This document shows, piece after piece, positions 28,001-37,690 of a stretch of 64,000 nucleotides of DNA. The position numbers were made by a program, and so were the translations under genes. The first letter of the stretch is position 1. Each line of letters begins with the position of its first letter. The notes under the pieces are model-generated. The model was not told the DNA's origin and did no database searches. It saw only the letters and a program-made list of their open reading frames with translations. The stretch is from Mycobacterium kiyosense (lineage in GTDB: Bacteria > Actinomycetota > Actinomycetes > Mycobacteriales > Mycobacteriaceae), in contig AP025179.1 of assembly GCA_021654635.1 (NCBI GenBank), positions 4,154,001 through 4,218,000 on the forward strand. The letters are read 5' to 3'.

Positions 28001-31000
28001 GGTGCCAGCGACTCACCGAAAGTCGCCGTGACCCCGGTGTGGTCGGCAACCCGCTCGGGATCCCATGCCACCGTCACCCTGGCGGAGCCGTCCGTGACCG
28101 TCGGCAGCGACTCCGGCCCGTCCACACCGGCGGCGATGGCCAGCACGGAACGCATTGCCGTGGTGGCGTTTTCAGTGGTGACCACCGGGACGCCGCCGTC
28201 GGCGGTGTTGGCGGGCAGGCTGAACGGTATGTCGATCCAGGTTCCCGACACCGGCACGCTGAGCACCACCTCGCCCTGCGGGGTGACCTGCAGCCGCGCC
28301 CCGGTGGAGGTGTGCGTGGCGGTGCGGTTTTCGTGTACCTGCCAGTCGGCGGGCTCGGCGATCCGGTGCACCGGGTTGGTGGTGGTCCGGCCCGCCCACA
28401 CCACGTCGGGCGCATCCAGCACCACGGCGAGCGGCCCGCGCACGTCGGCGCGGCCCAACCGGCGGCACGTAACGTCGGCGGGCTCGGCGCCGGCGCCGAT
28501 CACCTCGTCGATGGCGGCCTGCTCGAACCGGTCCAGCAGTTCCCCGACCGGTTCGTCCAGTCGGGTGATGCCGGCCACCGCGGCGGGGCCGGGGATGATG
28601 CACACCTGGTCGGCGTCGTAGCGGGCGTCGTGCGCCTGCCACAGGGAGTCGCTGCGCCACCAGCGCCGCACGTCCTTGTCGATCACCGGCACGAAGTTCA
28701 CCGGCTTGCCCGGCGTCTTGCACAGGCTCACGAAGAACGGCACGTCGGCGGGATGCAGCTGCACCGTCTCGGCATCCGGGTAGCCACCCAGCAGCAACTC
28801 GATCGCAGCGGCCGGATCCTCCAGCAGTGCCGCGTCGTTGAACAGGGTGTCGATCGGCCCGAAATCCTTTGCATGCAAACGGGCTTCGGTGCGCTTGAGC
28901 ATCTGCTCGAACCGTTCCCGCCAGGTGTCGGCCAGCCACGGGCTACCCGGCGCGGCGGTGTCTGCGGTCGAGTCGCCATCTCCGATGGCCAATTCCACGT
29001 AGCGGCGCAGCCACTGCAGGTAGGTCATCTCCGCGACGTCGCCGAAGTAGGGCTTGGCGGTCCTGGCCATCGCGGCGATGATCTCGTCGCGACGCTCCGC
29101 CACGGCGTCGGCGTCACCGGCCACCTCGTCGAGCAGCTGCCCGCACCGGGAGGCGCTGTTGTCGATCTCGTGGATGTCGGCGCCCAGCTGGCTACGGCTG
29201 GAAGCCATGCCGCCCTGGGCTTTTCCGGCGCCGATCCAGCCATCGGTGCCCTGGGTGTCGACCAGCAGCTGCTTGACCGACGGCGACGTGGTGGCTTCCA
29301 GCGTCGCCATCGCGGCGGTGCCGACCAGGATGCCGTCGATCGGCATCAACGGGAAGCCGTAGGCCTGTGCCCAGCGACCGGACAGGTACTCCGCGGCACG
29401 CTCGGGGGTGCCGATCCCGCCACCGACGCAGACCGTGATGTTGGGTCGAGAGCGCAGCTCGGAGTAGGTGGCCAGGAGCAGGTCGTCGAGGTCTTCCCAG
29501 GAGTGGTGACCGCCGGCGCGGCCGCCTTCGATGTGCATGATCACCGGCTTGGTGGGCGCCTCGGTGGCGATGCGGATCACCGAGCGGATCTGCTCGATGG
29601 TGCCCGGCTTGAACACCACGTGGCTGATCCCGACGTCGTTGAGCTCGTCGATCAGCTCGACGGCCTCTTCGAGTTCCGGGATGCCGGCACTGACCACCAC
29701 GCCGTCGATCGCCGCGCCGGACTGCCGGGCCTTCTGGACCAGACGCTTACCGCCCAGTTGCAGCTTCCACAGGTAGGGGTCCAGGAACAGCGCGTTGAAC
29801 TGGTAGGTGCGGCCGGGCTCGAGCAGCCCGGCCAATTCCTTGACGCGGGCCGCGAAGATCTCCTCGGTGACCTGTCCGCCGCCGGCCAACTCGGCCCAGT
29901 GCCCGGCGTTGGCCGCGGCCGCCACGATCTTGGCGTCGACGGTGGTCGGGGTCATGCCGGCGAGCAGGATCGGCGACCGCCCGGTCAGCCGGGTGAACTT
30001 GGTCGACAGCTTGACCCTGCCGTCGGGCAGGCGGACCACCGTCGGTGCGTAGCTGGACCACGCGCGGGCCACCTCCGGGGTGGCCCCGACGGTGAACAGG
30101 TTGCGCTGGCCGCCGCGGGTGGCCGCCGGCACGATGCCGATGCCCAGACCTCGGATGACCGGCGCGGTCAGCCGGGTCAGGATGTCACCGGGACCCAGGT
30201 CGAGGATCCACCGGGCTCCGGCCTCGTTGACCCGGGTGATCTCGTCGACCCAGTCGACTTTGCGGACCAGAATGGCCTCGGCCAGGTCGCGGGCCAGCGC
30301 GACGTCCAGGCCCACCTGCTCGGCCCAGCGACCGACGATGTCGACGCCGTCGGACAGCCGCGGGGTATGGAACCCGACCTCGACCCGCACCGGGTCGAAG
30401 ACCGGCGCGAAGACATCGCCGCCGCGCAGCTTGTTCTTGCGCTCGGCCTCTTCCTTCTCCGAGATCTGGTTGCAGTACAGCTCGAAGCGGGACAGTTGCT
30501 CGGGAGTGCCGGTGATGACCACCGAGCGACGCCCGTTGCGGATGGACAGCACCGGCGGCAACACGGTGCGCACGTCCTGGGCGAACTCGTCGAGCAGTTG
30601 CCCGATGCGCTGCGGGTCGGCGTTGGTGACCGACACCATCGGCGGCCGGTCGCCCAGCACAGAGATGCCGCGGCGGCGCGCCACCAGCGTGCCGGCCGCG
30701 CCGATCAGCTGTGCCAGCGCCAGTAATTGCACGTCACGCGATCCGCCGGCTTTGAGGGCCTCGACCGCGAGCAGGCCCTGCGAGTGTCCGGCCAGTGCCA
30801 CCGGCGGGGTCTCGATCAGGTCCATGCCCTGGCGGGCCAATGCGCGAATGGCGGCGATCTGCGTCAGCAGTACACCGGGAAGTGAGACGGCGGCCGAGGT
30901 CAGGTGCTTGTCGGACGGCACGGTGTCCTCGGCGGCCAGCGCGCGCACCCACTGCAACGGCTCGAAACCGATCGGGCGCACCACGATCAGCTCCCGCGCG

Positions 31001-31227
31001 ACGGGCTCGAGCAGCAGATCGGCCTCGCCGACCAGGGTCGCCAGCTCGGATTCGATCCCGGCCCCGGACACCAGCTCTTCCAGGGTCTCCAACCACGCGC
31101 TGCCCTGGCCCCCGAACGCGACCGCGTAGGGCTCGCCTGCGGTCAGCCGGTCCACCAGTGCATGCGCGCTGTGCGGTCCACTGCCGTCGCGATCTGCGGA
31201 CAACCTGTCGTGCTCGTGGATCGTCAC
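22003..31227 (-). CDS. fas: Type I fatty acid synthase, with an in-frame stop before the ketosynthase
   Basis: 3,074 codons, colinear with mycobacterial FAS-I (Rv2524c). Domain order by visible motifs: acetyltransferase GHSQG (residue ~147), FMN enoyl reductase (ILLAGMTPTTVDAK, ~424), MaoC-like dehydratase (SGDHNPIHTD, ~1225), malonyl/palmitoyl transferase GHSVGEY (~1435), ACP region (LLVDLGSEL, ~1817), ketoreductase VTGASKGS (~2122), ketosynthase Cys in VAACATAAV (~2721), with His in KHDTSTL and TGHAKGG. Codon 2285 is TAA (24373-24375) where homologues encode Tyr: GCC TAA CGG GAG replaces GCC TAC GGG GAG, and the frame is unchanged on both sides. As fas is essential, this is probably a sequence error, unless two chains are made. 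Confidence 0.93.
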
Positions 31228-31768
31228 CTTGGTATCTCCCTCAAGCGTCGCTATGCATCTATGCGTCTCGGTTCGTTCGGCCGGCCCCGCAGCCCCGGGG
31301 CGGTCCGGCGTCCTGCCGGTGCCGCTCCGGGCGATTCCGCATCGAATCGCGGCCGATAATCGTCTGACCGGTGCTTTGTCGGGCAGCCGGAACGTCGTCG
31401 AGCGGCGCCCTGTACTGCAGCGGTCCCAATAAGAGTGTCATGAGGATCTCCTCGAATTCTTGGAGGTGATTGGTTACTGGCGAGTTCTACGCACCGGTAA
31501 CCGTGTCGTGGGTAACACCGCCGGAAACCGCGGGCGCGGGCGCCGCTGACAAACGTCCTGCATGCAGGTGGTTACGGTCGAGTAGCTATAACTTCGCTGA
31601 TCAAAGCAGTATTGTTACCAAATCGTTATGTTAAAAATTTCGCCTCCCGCGGCCGCGTATCGTCACGCCTGCCACATACGCAACGATTCATCAATGTCGT
31701 CGACGGAGGCGACTGAGCGAACGAGTGTTTGCTGGAACGAGACGCAGATTCTTAGAAAGCGGGCGAGG
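31228..31768 (-). promoter_or_regulatory. fas upstream region with a GGTTAC-N19-GTAACC inverted repeat
   Basis: A 541-bp gene-free stretch before fas. It becomes AT-rich beyond 31570, where TATAGC on the minus strand is a possible -10. The clearest regulatory candidate is the inverted repeat at 31472-31502, GGTTAC and GTAACC separated by 19 bp, with further GTTAC half-sites near 31570 and 31614. M. tuberculosis fas is activated by FasR; whether this is its site is not established here. Confidence 0.4.
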
Positions 31769-32488
31769 TCACGCCCACTGCCCGTACTGCGGCTTGAGGA
31801 TTTCGTTGACGTCGACCCCGACGCCCCCCACCTGTCGCTTGTCGATCTCGACTTGATGCAGATTCGCGGCCGGGTGCGTATACCCCTTCGGCGAGCCCCA
31901 ATTGTGCTGCCAGAAGTAGGACCCGAGACCGTCGTTCACCGCCCAGTCGATGGTCTTGGAGTTGGCGTACACGCCGGTGCGCTGGTGACCGACCACCGAC
32001 TCCCAAGACCGCAGGTACGGGACGATTTGATTCTTGTACTGGTCGTGCGAGGGGTCGTCGTCGATCGAGGCGTAGATGGGAGCACTGGCCGGGCCGCCGG
32101 CCGCGGCATGCAGTTCCATTCCCCGCTTGGCGTGCTGGATGCCGGCGGCGGCACCGCCCAGCCAGTCCGAGGTACTGCCTTTTCCGAACTGATAGCACGA
32201 GACGATCTTCAGACCGCTTCCGTGCAGGTCCTGCGCCTCGGCGAGCTGGATGGGCTTGCCGAGCATCCACGCTCCCCCGGGCCGCCGATCCGAGACATAC
32301 CGGATCGCCCCCACCGCGCCGGCCGCTCTGATCTGGCTGGCCGGGATGACGCCGGCCGCGTAGTCGAGCAGGGTGCCGAGCGACGCGGACGCCGCCGGCG
32401 CAGTCAGCGAAGCCGTCGCGGCACCCAGGCCCACCAGGGCCGGTGCCACCGCGGCGAATTTCAGCACGTCACGTCGGGAAACGGACAT
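31769..32488 (-). CDS. Tat-exported DUF1906 glycoside-hydrolase-like protein (Rv2525c homologue)
   Basis: A 239-residue protein starting MSVSRRDVLKFAAVAPALVG, a twin-arginine signal with a hydrophobic core ending near residue 35 (PAASAS). The mature part is a single DUF1906 domain (GH25-like TIM barrel): YAAGVIPASQIRAAG, IVSCYQFGKGSTSDW, APIYASIDDDPSHDQ with the acidic strand expected at the active site, and TGVYANSKTIDWAV. Rv2525c is a Tat substrate attached to the cell envelope and influences cell-wall properties. The position upstream of fas on the same strand is the same as in M. tuberculosis. Confidence 0.92.
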   Translation of the reverse strand: MSVSRRDVLKFAAVAPALVGLGAATASLTAPAASASLGTLLDYAAGVIPASQIRAAGAVGAIRYVSDRRPGGAWMLGKPIQLAEAQDLHGSGLKIVSCYQFGKGSTSDWLGGAAAGIQHAKRGMELHAAAGGPASAPIYASIDDDPSHDQYKNQIVPYLRSWESVVGHQRTGVYANSKTIDWAVNDGLGSYFWQHNWGSPKGYTHPAANLHQVEIDKRQVGGVGVDVNEILKPQYGQWA

Positions 32489-32620
32489 GAGTCAGAGGGT
32501 ACGACAGGAATCCCATGAAGATCATCAGACACAGCAGTCACATCTGCATCACTTCGCCGCAACACCAGTTCGGGTCGACAGATCCGTAGCCGATCGATCT
32601 TTGGTCGATTCTTCTTGTCA

Positions 32621-32641
32621 CTATAAAGTTAGTAAAGTTAG
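32621..32641. promoter_or_regulatory. AT-rich catabolic-island element, site A
   Basis: CTATAAAG-TTAGTAAAG-TTAG, 65 bp upstream of the first Rieske gene. On the reverse strand it contains TTTACTAACTTTATAG, the same TTTACTA-type core seen at 41479 and 46886. It stands out from GC-rich surroundings. Confidence 0.5.
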
Positions 32642-32706
32642 GCTCGGGATGCGGCAGCCCCGCAGCAGCCGCTGAGGGGACCGCACGCGATGCGATGGGG
32701 GTTGTG

Positions 32707-33849
32707 ATGGATCACGACCAGCTGATCGATCTGACGCGGCGCGCTTTGAAACTGGCGCGCGACAAGACAACTGACCTCGCACCACACACCCACCAGGTTG
32801 ACGCGGCCGCCTACACCTCTCTCGAGCGGCACGCCAGAGACCGGGCTATGGTGCTGGGCTGCCCGCAGCTGGTCGGCTACGCCTCCGAACTGCCCCGGCC
32901 CGGGTCCTACTGCACCAAGACGGTGATGGGCCGATCGATCTTGCTGACACGCACCGCCGACGGCTCGGTCAAGGCATTTGACAATGTCTGCTTGCACCGG
33001 CAGGCGCAGGTGGCATCGGGATGTGGTGTGGCCAAACGGTTCACCTGTCCCTACCACGCTTGGACATATGACAACAACGGCCGGCTGACTGCGGTGCCGG
33101 GCCGCGAGGGCTTCCCGGACACCACCCCGCGCTCGGACGGGTTGACCGAGCTCCCTGCCGCCGAATTCGCCGGATTTCTCTGGGTGGCAATGCAACCCGT
33201 GAAAAGCGGGACGACCTTGGATGTGGCGGACCACCTGGGGCCGCTGGCCGCAGAACTCGACTCCTGGGGCATCGGCCGATGGGCGCCGTTGGGCGAGAAG
33301 GTGCTGGACTCGCCCATCAACTGGAAGCTGGCGGTGGACACCTTCGCCGAGAACTACCACTTCGCCACCGTGCACGAAAACACGTTCGCCACCATCGCCC
33401 GCAGCAACTGCACGGTCTTCGACGCCTTCGGGCCGCACCACCGATTGATCTTCCCGCTCAATACGATCCTGGATCTGGAGAACGTTCCCGAGGACCAGTG
33501 GGTGCCGCTGAACAACCTGGTGGTCATCTACGCGCTGTTCCCCAACATCGTGATCTCGGCGACGATCGCCAACGGCGAACTGTTCCGTGTCTACCCGGGC
33601 GACCGACCGGGCCGGTCGGTCACGGTGCACCAGAACTCCACCCCGCTGGATATGTCCGATGAATCCGTCGCCGCCGGCGCGCAGGCGGTGTTCGAATACG
33701 CCCACGCCACGGTGCGCGACGAGGACTACCGGCTAGTCCAGGGGTTGCAGGCGAACCTGGAATCCGGAGCGCGGGAGAAACTTCTGTTCGGCCGCAACGA
33801 GCCGGGCTTGCAGCACCGCCACCTCGCCTGGGAGCGGGCGCTAACCTGA
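32707..33849 (+). CDS. Rieske non-heme iron oxygenase, alpha subunit (1)
   Basis: A 380-residue ring-hydroxylating-type oxygenase. The Rieske 2Fe-2S site is CLHRQAQVASG...CPYHAWTY (Cys-x-His, 17 residues, Cys-x2-His; about residues 95-117). The catalytic domain carries DTFAENYHFATVHENTF, with the two His of the mononuclear iron site. Such enzymes insert oxygen into an aromatic, steroid or other hydrophobic substrate using electrons from a ferredoxin and reductase. ATG 32707 is preferred over 32695 because GGGGG lies 5 bp before it. First plus-strand gene of the catabolic island; it overlaps the tail of the AttH-like gene by 9 bp. Confidence 0.87.
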   Translation: MDHDQLIDLTRRALKLARDKTTDLAPHTHQVDAAAYTSLERHARDRAMVLGCPQLVGYASELPRPGSYCTKTVMGRSILLTRTADGSVKAFDNVCLHRQAQVASGCGVAKRFTCPYHAWTYDNNGRLTAVPGREGFPDTTPRSDGLTELPAAEFAGFLWVAMQPVKSGTTLDVADHLGPLAAELDSWGIGRWAPLGEKVLDSPINWKLAVDTFAENYHFATVHENTFATIARSNCTVFDAFGPHHRLIFPLNTILDLENVPEDQWVPLNNLVVIYALFPNIVISATIANGELFRVYPGDRPGRSVTVHQNSTPLDMSDESVAAGAQAVFEYAHATVRDEDYRLVQGLQANLESGAREKLLFGRNEPGLQHRHLAWERALT

Positions 33850-35169
33850 CAGTGCGGTGATCAGGTCGTCCAAAATTGTTGCCAGGAACTCTGTTTGATC
33901 GGTGCGCAGCTCTGCGGCCAGTTGTAACGCCGCGTCTGCGGCGCCGTCGTGCACCAGTTTCGCGAGCCGGTCCACGGCGGCGTGTAGCTCGGCGTCAGCG
34001 GTTTCGGCGGCTGTGGTGGCCAGCACCTGGACCAGCTCCCAGTCCCGATAGAGCGCCAGTGATCGCTCGTTGAACGCAAACGCCGTCACCGGCCGGCCGG
34101 CCAGAGTTCCGCGGTAGCGATACGGCCCTTCCATGTATTCGATCGGCAGACCGTGGGCCGGGGCAGCCACCAAAGGTTCCCCCACGATGTCCAATTGTAG
34201 TGCGGCGCAGGTGATCCGATGCCGGTCGGGCAGGTAGCGCGCCTTGGCGGGGGGACGGATCAGCGATCGGATCGATTCGGGCCACCGGACGTAGCTGCTG
34301 ATCGTGACGTCGAAGTCTTCGACGCACTCCGACGGCCTGGCGTCGGGGTAGCTGGTGGTGATACCGGTAAACGGTTGCAGCGCATTACCTTCGGTGCGCA
34401 GAAACTGCCGCCAGATGCTCATGTCGACGCCGTTGTCGAAGTTGATGGTGCGCCACTCATGCGACCTGGTTCGCGGCGGCTCGCCGCTCCCGCCGCCCGC
34501 GTACTTGGGAAACCATTGCCGGTCGACGTGCCCGCTGCTCCCACTGACCCGCTCGGTCGCCTCGCCCCAGCGCAGCGCGCCGGTCATCACCATCCCGGTC
34601 TGGAAGTAGGAGTAGGTGTCGTCCTGACCGAAGCAGGCGATCTTGCCGTTGTACGCCGAGGCGCCCAACGCGGTAGGCGCGCGGGTGGGGGTGACGGCAA
34701 GTTCCAACCGCATGGGCTGCCCGTGCTGGTCGGTACCCACCAAGTCGACGTCATAGGTGTAGGGCACCGGATTGCCGCCGGCGTCGGTACGGGCGGTCCA
34801 TCGCGCGGTGCCGTCGCCGGTGTCGTACTCGAGGTCCAATAGCCCCACGGCACTGGACAATCGAGGGATGGCGCCCGGCTCCATGCTGGCCGGCGGCATG
34901 TCGTAGTCGGTGTAAGTGCCGTATTCCCCGGTATCCAGATCGAACAGTGCCATGGTGTAGAAGTCGGCGACGATCGATCCACCCGGCCGGTTCCGGTTGA
35001 AGATGGTCAGGAATGCGAACGACCGGCCGGTCTCCGGTGCGTCGAGTTCACCGGCGATGAACCAGGTGTCGGACTCCTGGTCGGCGTGCTGGCCCTCGGC
35101 GGCGGGAAAGTTCAATTGGCTGTCGCCGGGTACCAATTCGAACGGGTAACTGCGCCAGTCGTTCGCCAC
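33841..35169 (-). CDS. AttH/CrtC-like lipocalin-fold protein
   Basis: A 442-residue cytoplasmic protein without a signal peptide. Stretches such as DTWFIAGELDAPETGRSFAF, FQTGMVMTGAL and the SSGHVDRQWFPKY block with a conserved Asp-Arg-Gln-Trp resemble the hydroxyneurosporene-synthase (CrtC)/AttH family, two tandem lipocalin-like barrels. Members hydrate or otherwise act on isoprenoid-like lipids. The last 60 residues are helical. The frame is intact. Divergent from the aldehyde dehydrogenase, with element B in between, so probably co-regulated. The exact activity is unknown. Confidence 0.68.
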   Translation of the reverse strand: MANDWRSYPFELVPGDSQLNFPAAEGQHADQESDTWFIAGELDAPETGRSFAFLTIFNRNRPGGSIVADFYTMALFDLDTGEYGTYTDYDMPPASMEPGAIPRLSSAVGLLDLEYDTGDGTARWTARTDAGGNPVPYTYDVDLVGTDQHGQPMRLELAVTPTRAPTALGASAYNGKIACFGQDDTYSYFQTGMVMTGALRWGEATERVSGSSGHVDRQWFPKYAGGGSGEPPRTRSHEWRTINFDNGVDMSIWRQFLRTEGNALQPFTGITTSYPDARPSECVEDFDVTISSYVRWPESIRSLIRPPAKARYLPDRHRITCAALQLDIVGEPLVAAPAHGLPIEYMEGPYRYRGTLAGRPVTAFAFNERSLALYRDWELVQVLATTAAETADAELHAAVDRLAKLVHDGAADAALQLAAELRTDQTEFLATILDDLITALSG

Positions 35170-35196
35170 TGCTGCCTCGCCTTGGGAGAATTTTTG

Positions 35197-35214
35197 CTAT
35201 GTTAGCATCAATAG
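35197..35214. promoter_or_regulatory. AT-rich catabolic-island element, site B
   Basis: CTATGTTAGCATCAATAG in the 77-bp divergent gap between the AttH-like gene and the aldehyde dehydrogenase, flanked by GCTAT/ATAGC arms (35196-35215). It shares CTAT, TGTTAG and ATAG elements with the other island sites but is the least similar of the five. Confidence 0.4.
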
Positions 35215-35246
35215 CGAAATTACCGTCGCCCTGAGGTGGTGCCCCG

Positions 35247-36704
35247 ATGACGGCAACCCGTTCGTACGACCGGCTTTTCATCGGCGGCCGATGGTGCGAG
35301 CCGGCCACGTCGCAGCGCCTCACCGTCATCTCTCCGCACACCGAGGAACCGATCGCCGAGGTACCTGCCGCCGATCAGCGCGACCTCGATGACGCCGTGT
35401 CCACGGCCCGGCGCGCCTTCGACGACGGCCCCTGGCCGCGACTCCCCCCGGCTGAGCGGATGCGCAAAGTCTCCGAACTGGCCGCCGTCTACGGGCGCCA
35501 CATCGACGAGATGGCCGACCTGATCACCGCGCAGATGGGCTCCCCGCGCAGCTTCAGCCGACTCGGCCAAGCCGCCGGGGCCGCCTCGATGATCCACCTC
35601 ACACTGGCCGCCGCCCGCGACTTCCCGTGGGTGGAACGCCGCCAGGGCGTGCTCGGCGAGGCGCACCTGAACCGGGCACCGGTCGGCGTGGTCGGGGCGA
35701 TCGTGCCGTGGAACGTGCCGCAGTGCCTGATCATGCCCAAGCTGATTCCGGCGCTGATCGCCGGCTGCACCGTGATCGTCAAGCCGGCTCCCGAAACCCC
35801 TTTGGACGCTTTGTGGTTGGCCGAGATGATCGAGCAGCTCGACCTGCCCGAAGGCGTGGTGTCGGTGCTTCCGGGCGGACCGCAGCTCGGTGAGGCGCTG
35901 GTGCGACACCCCGGCGTGGACAAGATCGCCTTCACCGGATCCAGCGCCACCGGCCGTCGTATCGCAGCACTGTGTGGCGAACAACTCAAGCGGGTGAGCC
36001 TGGAACTGGGTGGCAAGTCGGCGGCGATCGTGCTCGACGACGCCGACATCGTCAAGACGGTCGCGGGATTGAAGTCGGCCAGTCTGATGAACAACGGTCA
36101 GGCTTGCGTCGCGCAGACCCGTATTCTGGTCAGCCGCCGCCGGCACGACGAATTCGTCGAGGCGCTGGCCGACATGATGTCGGGGCTTAGCGTCGGCGAC
36201 CCCGCCGACGAGAAGACCGACATCGGACCCCTTGTCGCACAACGACAACAGGCGCGGGTCCAAGATCTCATCCGATCCGGACAGCAGCAAGGCGCCCGGC
36301 TGGTACTCGGCGGCGCCGACAGCCCGGAACCACGCGGCTGGTACGTGCGGCCCACCCTGTTCACCGATGCCAACAACGAGATGCGCATCGCCCGCGAGGA
36401 GATTTTCGGCCCGGTGCTGACGGTGCTCCGGTACGACGACGAGGACGACGCGGTACGGATCGCCAACGACAGCGACTACGGCCTGGCCGGCTCGGTGTGG
36501 ACGGCCGACGTCGCGCACGGCCTGGACATCGCCGGGCGGGTGCGCACCGGTACCTACGGCATCAACATGTACATGCTCGACATCAGCACCCCGTTCGGCG
36601 GCTTCAAGCATTCGGGCATCGGGCGCGAGTTCGGCCCCGAGGGCCTGCACGAATACGTCGAACTGCAGTCGGTGGCCTGCAACGGAAAGCTGCCGCCGCT
36701 GTGA
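35247..36704 (+). CDS. NAD(P)-dependent aldehyde dehydrogenase
   Basis: A 485-residue class 3-type ALDH superfamily enzyme that oxidises an aldehyde to the acid. Motifs: VGAIVPWNVPQ near 150 (cofactor), FTGSSATGRRIA near 230, LELGGKSAAIV with the general-base Glu near 252, NNGQACVAQTRILV with the catalytic Cys near 287, and EEIFGPVL near 387. Length and motif order are normal. It ends 7 bp from the convergent DinB-like gene. In this cluster it could oxidise an aldehyde made by the oxygenases or by side-chain cleavage. Confidence 0.93.
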   Translation: MTATRSYDRLFIGGRWCEPATSQRLTVISPHTEEPIAEVPAADQRDLDDAVSTARRAFDDGPWPRLPPAERMRKVSELAAVYGRHIDEMADLITAQMGSPRSFSRLGQAAGAASMIHLTLAAARDFPWVERRQGVLGEAHLNRAPVGVVGAIVPWNVPQCLIMPKLIPALIAGCTVIVKPAPETPLDALWLAEMIEQLDLPEGVVSVLPGGPQLGEALVRHPGVDKIAFTGSSATGRRIAALCGEQLKRVSLELGGKSAAIVLDDADIVKTVAGLKSASLMNNGQACVAQTRILVSRRRHDEFVEALADMMSGLSVGDPADEKTDIGPLVAQRQQARVQDLIRSGQQQGARLVLGGADSPEPRGWYVRPTLFTDANNEMRIAREEIFGPVLTVLRYDDEDDAVRIANDSDYGLAGSVWTADVAHGLDIAGRVRTGTYGINMYMLDISTPFGGFKHSGIGREFGPEGLHEYVELQSVACNGKLPPL

Positions 36705-36711
36705 GATCTCG

Positions 36712-37242
36712 CTAACGCCACAACGGGTCGCGGCCAAGCTGTGCGAGCAGCTTCGTCTGCACATCCGCGTCGTCGGGCACGCACACCGGGCGTCCGAACA
36801 TGCCCGATGCGCTCAGATCTTGCCAATCCGCCGCTGTTTGAGCGTAACTAAGCTCACACCAGCCGGGATCCAGCCGATCGTCGGCCCCCACCGCACGTGC
36901 GAGGTCCCAGGTGTGGATCAGGACGTCGCGGGTCAATTTGGGAATCACCTCGAACGCTTGCCGAAGTGTCGGCGGCTCGGGTCCCGCGCCATTCGAAAAG
37001 GCAAGCGTCAGCGCGTCGTAGGTCAACAACCAACGCGCCTGCGGATCGTCGCGGGGTCGGTCGGGTTTGCGCGATAAGGGCCGCAACACCAGTACGTCGT
37101 GGAAGCCGATCACGTGCTCAAGCACTCCGCGGGCAGTCCAGGCGTCGCACGGTGACGGCCGCTCCCACCTGCCGGCCGCCGCGGCCACCGCCGCGCCGAA
37201 GCGCCGGCACACCGCCAGATGAAATTCGGCCGCCTCATGCAC
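36712..37242 (-). CDS. TIGR03086/mycothiol maleylpyruvate isomerase N-domain-like protein
   Basis: A 176-residue DinB-like four-helix protein of the TIGR03086 type: FGAAVAAAAGRWERPSPCDAWTARGVLEHVIGFHDV near the start, with the metal-site His in LEHVIGFH, and VLIHTWDLARAVG near 120 carrying the second His. Members are metal-dependent, often mycothiol-linked enzymes, or simply uncharacterised. GTG 37242 is chosen because it overlaps the previous stop (GTGCATGA); reading further upstream gives an unrelated antisense-like sequence. Last gene of a minus-strand run that begins at 41395. Confidence 0.72.
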   Translation of the reverse strand: MHEAAEFHLAVCRRFGAAVAAAAGRWERPSPCDAWTARGVLEHVIGFHDVLVLRPLSRKPDRPRDDPQARWLLTYDALTLAFSNGAGPEPPTLRQAFEVIPKLTRDVLIHTWDLARAVGADDRLDPGWCELSYAQTAADWQDLSASGMFGRPVCVPDDADVQTKLLAQLGRDPLWR

Positions 37243-37690
37243 TGCCGTCAGGCCCGGAATCCGGTAGCTGCAGGGTGATCTGCACCGGACAGCACAGTGC
37301 ACCGTGCTGGTTGAGGACCCGGATCTCCACGTCGACCAGGTGGCGCGGTGGGTCGGCGGTGGTGTCGATGCGTTTGCCGACCGCACGGCCGCGGCCGACC
37401 ATGGTGTCGCCGGCATAGATCGAACCCACCAGCCGCATCGAGCGGCGCACCACCCGACTTCGTGGTCCCGCCCAATCGGTCGCAACCCGGTCGGCGAATC
37501 CCGCCAGGTGCATGGTGTTCACGAAAATCGTTGGATTACCCTGGCTTTGGGCATAAGCGGGGTCGAAATGGCCCGGGAAATAATCCCAGGTGGCACCCGC
37601 GTTCTCGATGACCCGCTGGTAGGTGATCTCGTCGACGATCTCGGGCAGCTCCGTCGGAACGATGATGTCGTGCCAATCCAGATCGGTCAC
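37235..37690 (-). CDS. MaoC-like hotdog-fold hydratase/dehydratase subunit
   Basis: A 151-residue single hotdog domain: GATWDYFPGHFDPAYAQSQG, IFVNTMHLAGFADRVATDW (the hydratase-2-like segment) and RLVGSIYAGDTMVGRGRAVGKR, a typical MaoC closing strand. In steroid and other acyl-CoA beta-oxidation, paired small MaoC proteins hydrate enoyl-CoA. The preceding gene is a second hotdog protein and the two overlap by GTGA (GTG start 37690, TGA 37687-37689), so they are likely heterodimer partners. Confidence 0.75.
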   Translation of the reverse strand: MTDLDWHDIIVPTELPEIVDEITYQRVIENAGATWDYFPGHFDPAYAQSQGNPTIFVNTMHLAGFADRVATDWAGPRSRVVRRSMRLVGSIYAGDTMVGRGRAVGKRIDTTADPPRHLVDVEIRVLNQHGALCCPVQITLQLPDSGPDGSA

